DNA of 23,519 nt from Oscillospiraceae bacterium. Lineage in GTDB: Bacteria > Bacillota > Clostridia > Oscillospirales > Ruminococcaceae. The stretch lies in contig JAFLUJ010000012.1 of the NCBI GenBank assembly GCA_022511485.1, positions 1 through 23,519 of the forward strand, read 5' to 3'. A program made the translations under genes and the position numbers. The notes beneath the pieces were generated by a model. That model had not been told where the DNA came from, searched no databases, and saw nothing but the letters and a program-made list of their open reading frames with translations. Numbering within the stretch: position 1 is the first letter of the stretch; the number at the start of each line of letters is the position of its first letter. Shown here piece by piece: positions 7,936 to 13,381 of this stretch.

Positions 7936-7964
7936 AGTATATCATATTTTTTCCATAAAGTCAA
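7936..7964 (-). promoter_or_regulatory. Sigma-A promoter of the HEXXH gene
   Basis: On the minus strand TTGACT (7959-7964) and TATACT (7936-7941) are 17 bases apart, giving a start near 7929 and a leader of about 50 bases with AAGGAGG at its end. Confidence 0.7.
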
Positions 7965-8066
7965 TAGCAAAGAAGGGTGCTTTTTCAATAAATTTTCATG
8001 TAATTTTTTGTCGTTTACACTGAATTTTTATTGTTATTTCCTTATTCTTAAGATGTTCTCAAATGT

Positions 8067-8096
8067 GTGTTGGTCAGGAGATACCCTGACCAACAC
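8067..8096 (-). terminator. Stem-loop terminating the sigma/anti-sigma operon
   Basis: GTGTTGGTCAGG (8067-8078) and CCTGACCAACAC (8085-8096) form a perfect 12-bp stem with a 6-base loop, ten bases past the stop of the minus-strand anti-sigma-like gene. The T-tail on that strand is poor (ACACATTTGAG), so termination may be partial. Confidence 0.6.
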
Positions 8097-8105
8097 TCTC
8101 TTTAT

Positions 8106-9308
8106 TCAATTGATCTCAAATATTGTGTCTCCGATTTTTACAGCCGATACATTTTCAGGGTCTATGGATTCCTGCAGCATATAAGTGGCATTTATCTCCC
8201 ATTTATCCGGCATTTCCAGCCCATCAATATCAAGAACCAGATTCCCGCTGTTTTCCGTAATAAAATTAGGGACGCTCAGATCAGGACATATCGGATGTAC
8301 TCTTCCGTCCTTCATAATGACCTCACCTATGCCGAACTCAATAAGAAACATGGACTCATCCGGATTCTCCGAATACATTTTTACGTTTACAGAGATCTGC
8401 GACACAGAAAGCTCAGTTACGGTAAATTTGTGATCCGTAGCCTTTCCGTTCTGATATGCCACTTTCATGACAGTATTTTTATCCGCCGGTATCTGTTTGC
8501 TGCCGCACATTTTTATATCCTCAAAGACAACATTTCCTTTCCATGAACCGCTTATAGTTTCAGCAACATATGGTGTAAGAAGAGTACCTTTTCCGTTCAT
8601 GCTGCTGAAATAACATTCAATTGTATTTAAACTATTAAATGCAATATAAACTGTATTATTTTCCTTATCAAGATACTGACTGTCCATACAAAACGCCATA
8701 GTTATTTTTTCATCTGACGGATCATTATCCTCAACACGGTAAGCCTTTGACAGAAAACGCTGCGCAAGGAAAAAACCGCCCTGATCAGATCGGGAAAGAT
8801 TCGGAGGTGTCGGACATGGGATATACATATCTAATGAACCAAATTTATATTGGGGAATATCCTCACGGTTTTCATTTTTTATCGGGTCAATATATATTTC
8901 ACCCTGCATTGTTTTTGCTTCATATGGTGTGCAGTTGAAAATTCCTCCATCGGTACGGATAAGATCCATAAATACTATAGCAAGATTTTTATCATATATT
9001 GCACCCTTAGGCTCAATAATAAGACCATCAAAGCTGTTTTCCTCGTTCAGGACAGTGACTTCAAGCATATTGTCAGCGATATATTCTGTCTTTCCACCGA
9101 ACCATGCCTCGGTAATAGCTCGGATGTCCCAGTTATACGCCGCTGCTGTAACGGAGGTTGTCAATACCACTGCTGCCGCAATACAGGCTGCTCCGATATG
9201 ACGGCGGCGGCTTTTTATTTTCCGTCCCATGCTTGTAACTGCGGAGATCTCCTCAGACAGACTGCTGCTGCTTTCGATTCCCGACAGGATCTCTTTGTAT
9301 CTGTTCAT
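8106..9308 (-). CDS. Membrane-anchored anti-sigma-like protein (DUF4179-like)
   Basis: Likely the regulator that holds the co-encoded ECF sigma factor inactive at the membrane. Residues 1-35 form a short charged cytoplasmic head. Residues 37-57 are a single transmembrane helix (GAACIAAAVVLTTSVTAAAY) preceded by an RRR stop-transfer motif. Residues 58-400 would be extracellular and hold a DUF4179-like segment (WDIRAITEAWFGG) plus a long beta-rich domain. No zinc-binding HxxxCxxC motif is present, so it is not a classical ZAS anti-sigma factor. I chose the ATG at 9308 because AAGGGAG lies seven bases upstream; this start lies 56 bases inside the sigma gene, implying translational coupling. The function is inferred from gene pairing and topology. 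The signal it senses is unknown. Confidence 0.75.
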   Translation of the reverse strand: MNRYKEILSGIESSSSLSEEISAVTSMGRKIKSRRRHIGAACIAAAVVLTTSVTAAAYNWDIRAITEAWFGGKTEYIADNMLEVTVLNEENSFDGLIIEPKGAIYDKNLAIVFMDLIRTDGGIFNCTPYEAKTMQGEIYIDPIKNENREDIPQYKFGSLDMYIPCPTPPNLSRSDQGGFFLAQRFLSKAYRVEDNDPSDEKITMAFCMDSQYLDKENNTVYIAFNSLNTIECYFSSMNGKGTLLTPYVAETISGSWKGNVVFEDIKMCGSKQIPADKNTVMKVAYQNGKATDHKFTVTELSVSQISVNVKMYSENPDESMFLIEFGIGEVIMKDGRVHPICPDLSVPNFITENSGNLVLDIDGLEMPDKWEINATYMLQESIDPENVSAVKIGDTIFEIN

Positions 9309-9786
9309 AAATATTCTCCCTTTCATCATCAAGATAATCTTTAAGCTTTTCCCTGCCGCGCTGCAAGCGTGTTGTTACAGCCGTTGTACTTATATGCAGG
9401 AGCTTCCCGATCTCCGCAGCGGTATATCCCATATAATAATGGAGATGTATGACCGCCCGGTACTCCGGTTTAAGCTGTTTCAGAGCCTCCTCAAGAGCGA
9501 CAGCGTCGTCCCGCTCATCGTTCACGCCTATATTATCGGGGATCTCCGCCCTGTGCCTGAAATATCCCGACCTGACGTGATTCCGGCTAAGATTTATCGT
9601 AACGCGTATCAGCCATGCCTTTTTGCCCTCCTCTGAGGGGAAATCCTTTGCACGAAGATAGAGCTTTACAAACGCTTCCTGCACAATATCATCACAGCAG
9701 GACAGATCTCCCGTGCAGCTGTATGCGAGCCTGAAAAGCATGGCACGGTATTTTTCCATATCCGCTCTCAGCCCATCATTGTTCAC
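9253..9786 (-). CDS. ECF-family RNA polymerase sigma factor
   Basis: A 177-aa alternative sigma factor that would redirect RNA polymerase to its own regulon. Region 2 spans about 12-78 (FRLAYSCTGDLSCCDDIVQEAFVKLY, then KAWLIRVTINLSRNH). Region 4 spans about 97-150 (LEEALKQLKPEYRAVIHLHYYMGYTAAEIGKLL with the helix-turn-helix STTAVTTRLQRGREKLK). The start codon is GTG, supported by AAAGGAGGTG upstream; no in-frame ATG is better placed. The last 56 bases overlap the anti-sigma-like gene. A CGTC at about 9812-9815, upstream of the start, could be an ECF -10, but I could not find a matching -35, so autoregulation is only possible. Family assignment is firm. Confidence 0.93.
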   Translation of the reverse strand: MNNDGLRADMEKYRAMLFRLAYSCTGDLSCCDDIVQEAFVKLYLRAKDFPSEEGKKAWLIRVTINLSRNHVRSGYFRHRAEIPDNIGVNDERDDAVALEEALKQLKPEYRAVIHLHYYMGYTAAEIGKLLHISTTAVTTRLQRGREKLKDYLDDERENIYEQIQRDPVGNRKQQQSV

Positions 9787-9904
9787 CTGAAAAGCACCTC
9801 CTTTTTCATTGTTGGACGTCCTGTATATAAAACAATTTATAAATGTATTTTGTCACAAGTTAAATCAGAAATTTATTTTAACACAAAATGTAAGACAAAA
9901 AGTA

Positions 9905-9938
9905 TTGCATATAAAAATACAGTATGATATAATTATAT
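9905..9938 (+). promoter_or_regulatory. Promoter and palindromic operator of the toxin-antitoxin pair
   Basis: TTGCAT (9905-9910) and TATAAT (9928-9933) are 17 bases apart, with transcription expected near 9940. A perfect 12-bp palindrome, ATATAATTATAT (9927-9938), covers the -10 box. BrnA-type ribbon-helix-helix antitoxins repress their own promoters, so the palindrome is a candidate operator; in such AT-rich sequence it could also be chance. Confidence 0.65.
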
Positions 9939-9961
9939 ATGAAAGGAGCAATAATGTAACT

Positions 9962-10249
9962 ATGCAATTTGAATGGGACGACGAAAAAGAGAAAATCAAT
10001 ATTGCCAAGCATGGTATTGATTTCACAACGGCAGCTCGTGTATTCAAAGACGAAAATCGTCTGGAACTGTACGACAAAGCACACTCTGATACTGAAGATA
10101 GATACATCACCATAGGCATAATAGACGAAGTTGCTTATCTCGTTATGGCCGTGTATACAGAACGTGAAGAAGCAATTAGGCTGATTTCAGCCAGAAAAGC
10201 GACTAAACAAGAAAGGAGAATGTATTATGACTATCCGCAAGGAAATTGA
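9962..10249 (+). CDS. brnT: BrnT-family toxin (RNase-like)
   Basis: The toxin of a type II toxin-antitoxin system; characterised BrnT proteins are RelE-fold ribonucleases that arrest translation. The 95-aa product shows the family pattern: FEWDDEKEKINIAKHGIDF at 3-21 (the W-D/E-K-x2-N-x2-KHG-I-F opening), an R-x2-I-T-IG strand, a long VMAVYTEREEAIRLISAR segment (usually V-Y-T-R-x6-RIISAR) and a final K-x2-ERRMYYD. The start is the ATG at 9962, where the conserved domain begins. Its AGGAG (9944-9948) lies 13 bases away, longer than usual, because a complete ATG-TAA start-stop sits in between at the ideal distance. The stop overlaps the antitoxin start by 23 bases. Transcribed divergently from the sigma gene. 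Confidence 0.88.
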   Translation: MQFEWDDEKEKINIAKHGIDFTTAARVFKDENRLELYDKAHSDTEDRYITIGIIDEVAYLVMAVYTEREEAIRLISARKATKQERRMYYDYPQGN

Positions 10250-10538
10250 CCTGAACAAGCCATTGACCACAGAGCAGAAGCAAATGCTCGAGGCTTTACA
10301 GACAAAACCTGTTCAGCCTGATGAAGATTGTCCCGAATTGACCGCCGAGCAGCTCAGTCAGTTGGTAAGAGTGTCTGAGCTGCGTCGTGACGAGCGCAGA
10401 AAGCAGACTGTTACTTTGCGTTTATCTCCACAGGCATTGAAAAAGGCAAAATCTCTTGGAAAGGGTTATACTTCCGTTTTAAGCAGAATACTTGAAAATG
10501 CATTAAATGACAATGAAGTAATAAAACGTAATTTGTAA
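10227..10538 (+). CDS. brnA: BrnA-family antitoxin
   Basis: A 103-aa antitoxin expected to bind and neutralise BrnT and repress the pair's promoter. Residues 1-55 form a charged, flexible, probably toxin-binding region. Residues 68-98 look like a ribbon-helix-helix DNA-binding domain (KQTVTLRLSPQALKKAKSLG, then the YTSVLSRILENAL helix), matching the BrnA pattern of a TLRL strand followed by GKGY-x-S. AGGAG lies eight bases before the ATG, a better context than the toxin has, which would favour antitoxin excess. The first 23 bases overlap brnT. A bidirectional terminator follows. Family membership was judged by eye. Confidence 0.82.
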   Translation: MTIRKEIDLNKPLTTEQKQMLEALQTKPVQPDEDCPELTAEQLSQLVRVSELRRDERRKQTVTLRLSPQALKKAKSLGKGYTSVLSRILENALNDNEVIKRNL

Positions 10539-10545
10539 ATAATTT

Positions 10546-10585
10546 AAGGGCGTCTGCACCATTTTTATTTGGTGCAGACGCCCTT
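10546..10585. terminator. Bidirectional terminator between brnA and cheB
   Basis: A 16-bp perfect stem (10546-10561 with 10570-10585) with the 8-base loop TTTTTATT. The ends give T-rich tails in both directions (CCCTTTAAT on plus; CCCTTAAAT on minus). It is placed between convergent genes, 7 bases after the antitoxin stop and 7 before the end of cheB, so it can serve both. Confidence 0.9.
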
Positions 10586-10591
10586 TAATAA

Positions 10592-11737
10592 TCAATTCCA
10601 CCCATCGGTAAGACGCTTGCAGATCGTCTTTCCGATGTTCGCCAGAGGCTGCTGCTCACGGCAGGCTCCCAGCTTGTATGCCTCCATAGGCATACCGTAA
10701 ACCACGCTGGTCTCCTTATCCTGTCCGATGGTATAAGCGCCGCTCTGATACATTTTCAGCAGACCCTTTGCACCGTCAGCTCCCATACCGGTCATAAGAG
10801 CACCGATACCCTTTTTCCCTGCTGTTTCTGCAAAGCTGTTGAACAGAACGTCCACCGAGGGACAATGTCCCGAGACCTTTTCGCCCTGATAGCATTTTAC
10901 ATAGTAGCCCTTTGCGTCCTTTTTAAGCTCCATCTGAAATCCGCCCGCAGCGATCAGACAAACTCCCTGTCCCAGCCTGTCGCCGTCTTCGGCTTCCTTT
11001 ACTCTTATCATGCAGCTTTTATCCATACGCTCACTATAAAGCTTTGTAAATACCGGAGGCATATGCTGGACTACCAACACCGGAGGCATGGTATCCGGGA
11101 AAGACCTCAGTACACACTCCAGAGCGTCGGTTCCACCGGTGGAAGCTCCCAGAGCAACGATATAGCCTTCTCTGCTGCGCTGGGGAAGCCTTGCTATATC
11201 CTCCTTTGTAGGCATATTCGGCATGACCTTTCCGTATTTTTTATCGGCATTTGCCAGAAGCGGCGCAATGCCGTCTATACGTTCAATCTCCGGACTTTTT
11301 GTCATGGCTGTGATCGGCTGAGGCCTTACAGCTCTTTTCTTGGATGCCATAACTATCTTCGTAGTCAGCAATGTATAAAATGTCCGGTTTTCAGAGGGAC
11401 TTTTCGGCTTCTGTACAAAGGCAGCAGCTCCCGCATCAAGAGCCTCTTTCTCCTTTGCCGCTGCCGAGATCATCACACACGGAACGGGATACTGCTTCAT
11501 AAGCTGTTTGAGAAATGTTATGCCGTCCACTCTGGGCATGATAATATCGATAACAATAACATCCGGCTTAAGAGTCATTATTTTATCGCGGGCTTCAAAA
11601 GCGTCAGCTGCTTCGCCAACTAACTCAATATTGATCGCACTTGAAAGACCTGCTTTAAACGAGGTACGGAATGTTGCCGAATCGTCGACCAAGAATATTT
11701 TCACTTTATTTGCTGAATTTGTTTTTTCTGTAATCAA
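10592..11737 (-). CDS. cheB: Chemotaxis response regulator methylesterase CheB
   Basis: Removes methyl groups from (and may deamidate) receptor glutamates once phosphorylated by CheA, giving adaptation. Residues 10-125 form the receiver domain: acidic pair Asp18/Asp19, phospho-acceptor Asp64 (VIDIIMPRVDG) and Lys110 (VQKP). A 60-residue linker follows. Residues 192-378 are the methylesterase, with the triad Ser199 (GASTGGT), His225 (VVQHMP) and Asp321 (GMGADG). The length of 381 aa is normal. The start codon is TTG at 11737, with AAAGGGGG about nine bases upstream; there is no in-frame ATG before residue 54, which lies inside the receiver domain. It is the last gene of the che operon, separated from cheR by 157 bases containing a large stem-loop. 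The weak start may lower its level relative to CheR. Confidence 0.96.
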   Translation of the reverse strand: MITEKTNSANKVKIFLVDDSATFRTSFKAGLSSAINIELVGEAADAFEARDKIMTLKPDVIVIDIIMPRVDGITFLKQLMKQYPVPCVMISAAAKEKEALDAGAAAFVQKPKSPSENRTFYTLLTTKIVMASKKRAVRPQPITAMTKSPEIERIDGIAPLLANADKKYGKVMPNMPTKEDIARLPQRSREGYIVALGASTGGTDALECVLRSFPDTMPPVLVVQHMPPVFTKLYSERMDKSCMIRVKEAEDGDRLGQGVCLIAAGGFQMELKKDAKGYYVKCYQGEKVSGHCPSVDVLFNSFAETAGKKGIGALMTGMGADGAKGLLKMYQSGAYTIGQDKETSVVYGMPMEAYKLGACREQQPLANIGKTICKRLTDGWN

Positions 11738-11769
11738 TCCGGCACACCCCCTTTAATTAAATTCAATAA

Positions 11770-11810
11770 GGGGCATCACCCCAGCCGTAAAACGACCGGG
11801 GTCATCCCCC
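11770..11810 (-). repeat. GC-rich stem-loop between cheR and cheB
   Basis: A 13-base arm GGGGCATCACCCC (11770-11782) faces GGGGTCATCCCCC (11798-11810), with about 11 of 13 positions paired and a 15-base loop. On the minus strand it reads CGGGGGGATGACCCC, matching the outer arm CGGGGGATGACCC at 8-20 of the window. It lies inside the che operon with no strong T-tail, so partial termination or an RNA-processing site is possible. It may belong to a dispersed hairpin family. Confidence 0.55.
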
Positions 11811-11894
11811 CGAAAAAACTGCGTGTTTCTCCGTCATAAAGGCGGGGAATATCAAGCTGTACTCAGAGCAGGTTTAGTCTCTTCCAAAGCCTTG

Positions 11895-12722
11895 TCAATG
11901 CTGGCTTTTTGATGAGATCTTTCTGTAAACCGCAGGCTTGATGTATGTATATCTTGTATTTCTGCCAACGCTTTCCGCATGACCTATAAAAAGGTATCCG
12001 TTTTCCTTGGTAACGTCGTAGAATCTTTCAACAAGAGCATTTTTAGTGTCCTGCTCAAAATAGATCATAACATTACGGCAGCTTATAAGGTCATACGGCT
12101 TTTGTGCAGTGATATTATTCATAAGATTGAACTGTTTGAATGTTATCTGCTTTCTGAGACGGTCAATGACCTGATACTGATTATTGGCGGTTTTGGTAAA
12201 GTATTTTGTCAGCCACTGTTTAGGAACGTCCTTTATCATGTCCTCGGCATAAATTCCTGCCTGAGCTGTTTTAAGCACGTCTGTATCAAGGTCTGTAGCA
12301 AGCAGATTTACGTGCCATGAGGACGCCTTTGATCCGAAATAGTCGTCGATGGTCATTACAATAGTATATGGCTCCTGCCCTGTAGATGATGCCGCGCACC
12401 ATAAATTCAGAGAATGTGTAGATGCATTCTCTTTTTCAAAATAAGGCAGAACTGTGCTTTTCAGGAATTCAAAATGCTCCGGCTCACGCATAAAGAAGGT
12501 ATGATTCGTTGTGAGCTTGTTTACAAGCTGCATTGTCTCATTGCCTGTCTTGTCAGCAAAAGCAAAGTCAATGAATTCCTTGAAGCTCTTGAATCCACGG
12601 GAAACCAGCATATTTGAAAGTCTTCCCTCTATAAGAACCCGTTTCTTTTCAAGATTTATACCATAATTTTTTTTCATATAGGCTACGAGACGATTGAAAT
12701 CATCGTCGGTAAGCTTCATCAT
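11895..12722 (-). CDS. cheR: Chemotaxis protein methyltransferase CheR
   Basis: Methylates chemoreceptor glutamates using S-adenosylmethionine, opposing CheB. Residues 5-55 are the helical N-terminal domain (DDDFNRLVAYMKKNYGINL). LTTNHTFFMREPEHF is at 70-84. The SAM-binding loop LWCAASSTGQEPYT at 107-120 corresponds to the usual WSAGCSTGEEPYS. The second SAM contact ATDLD is at 142-146 and the core strand ISCRNVMIYF at 213-222. The length of 275 aa is typical. The first ATG overlaps the cheW stop as TGATG, and GGGAG lies nine bases upstream; the second ATG, one codon later, is equally possible. Strongly coupled to cheW. Confidence 0.96.
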   Translation of the reverse strand: MMKLTDDDFNRLVAYMKKNYGINLEKKRVLIEGRLSNMLVSRGFKSFKEFIDFAFADKTGNETMQLVNKLTTNHTFFMREPEHFEFLKSTVLPYFEKENASTHSLNLWCAASSTGQEPYTIVMTIDDYFGSKASSWHVNLLATDLDTDVLKTAQAGIYAEDMIKDVPKQWLTKYFTKTANNQYQVIDRLRKQITFKQFNLMNNITAQKPYDLISCRNVMIYFEQDTKNALVERFYDVTKENGYLFIGHAESVGRNTRYTYIKPAVYRKISSKSQH

Positions 12723-13216
12723 CAGACAACACTCCCATCATCATTGATAAGCTTATAGCAGTCAATAAGAAGTCTTATACCGCTTTCAAGATTAATAAGT
12801 GACTTTATGTAACGATTGGCATTTACGTTCTTGGAGTCAGGAGTATTGCTTATATCGCTGGGCTTTACACTGATAACCTCCTGTACTCTGTCGACAATGA
12901 TACCCACCTGATTTCCGTCCTCGAACTCAAGAACGATGATACAGGTCCTGTCGTCATAGGGAATTTCCTCAATACCGAAGCGCTTTCTCACGCTTATAAC
13001 AGGAACTACCCTGCCGCGGATATTGATTACACCCTTGATATGATCAGGGATCTTAGGTACAACTGTGATCTGTTCAATTGTAATAATGTCCTTTACATAA
13101 ATTACCTCGATACCATAAATAGTATCACCGATGCTGAAAGAAAGCACCTCATTGCTGTCTATAATATCAGTGCTCTCCTCGCTGGGAAGAGCTGTCATGT
13201 TATTGTTTTCTTCCAT
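12722..13216 (-). CDS. cheW: Chemotaxis coupling protein CheW
   Basis: The scaffold that links chemoreceptor tips to CheA. After about 22 acidic, flexible residues, the CheW fold runs from LSFSIGDTIYGIEVIYVKDI through the conserved receptor- and kinase-binding segment (HIKGVINIRGRVVPVISVRK) to a final LLIDCYKLI. The product is 164 aa, normal for a single-domain CheW. The ATG at 13216 has AGGAAG eight bases upstream. It is second in the operon; the 163-base gap from cheA holds a degenerate 20-bp tandem repeat, while cheR overlaps its stop by one base. Confidence 0.95.
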   Translation of the reverse strand: MEENNNMTALPSEESTDIIDSNEVLSFSIGDTIYGIEVIYVKDIITIEQITVVPKIPDHIKGVINIRGRVVPVISVRKRFGIEEIPYDDRTCIIVLEFEDGNQVGIIVDRVQEVISVKPSDISNTPDSKNVNANRYIKSLINLESGIRLLIDCYKLINDDGSVV

Positions 13217-13275
13217 TTATGTTCTTCCTTTCCTTAACGACGGACCAAAGCAGCCCGCTTTTTATTCAGAGACGA

Positions 13276-13381
13276 CCTCCTTATCAAAGACACCGCACTC
13301 TTTATCAAAGCGCTGCACCCTTTATCAAAGCACCGCACCCTTTTTCAAAGCACTGCACCCTTTTTCAGAGCCGCACCCCTT
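13276..13381 (-). repeat. Degenerate 20-bp tandem repeat between cheA and cheW
   Basis: On the plus strand the unit is about GCRCYGCACCCTTTWTCAAA. Units start at 13289 (21 bases), 13310, 13330 and 13350, with partial units at both ends (13276 and 13370). The array begins right at the cheA stop codon. On the transcribed strand every unit shows a purine tract such as AAAGGGTGC, and the last becomes AAGGAGG, so the array carries several Shine-Dalgarno-like tracts. A 20-base period is not a multiple of three, so it is unlikely to have been coding. Confidence 0.8.

Noticed and set aside
9809..9961. An N-terminal extension of BrnT from an in-frame ATG at 9809.
   Set aside because: It would cross the promoter at 9905-9933, has no ribosome binding site, and lies outside the conserved domain, which begins at the ATG at 9962.
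13276..13381. The cheA-cheW repeats as a CRISPR array.
   Set aside because: Units are contiguous, about 20 bases, degenerate and without unique spacers; no cas genes are nearby.
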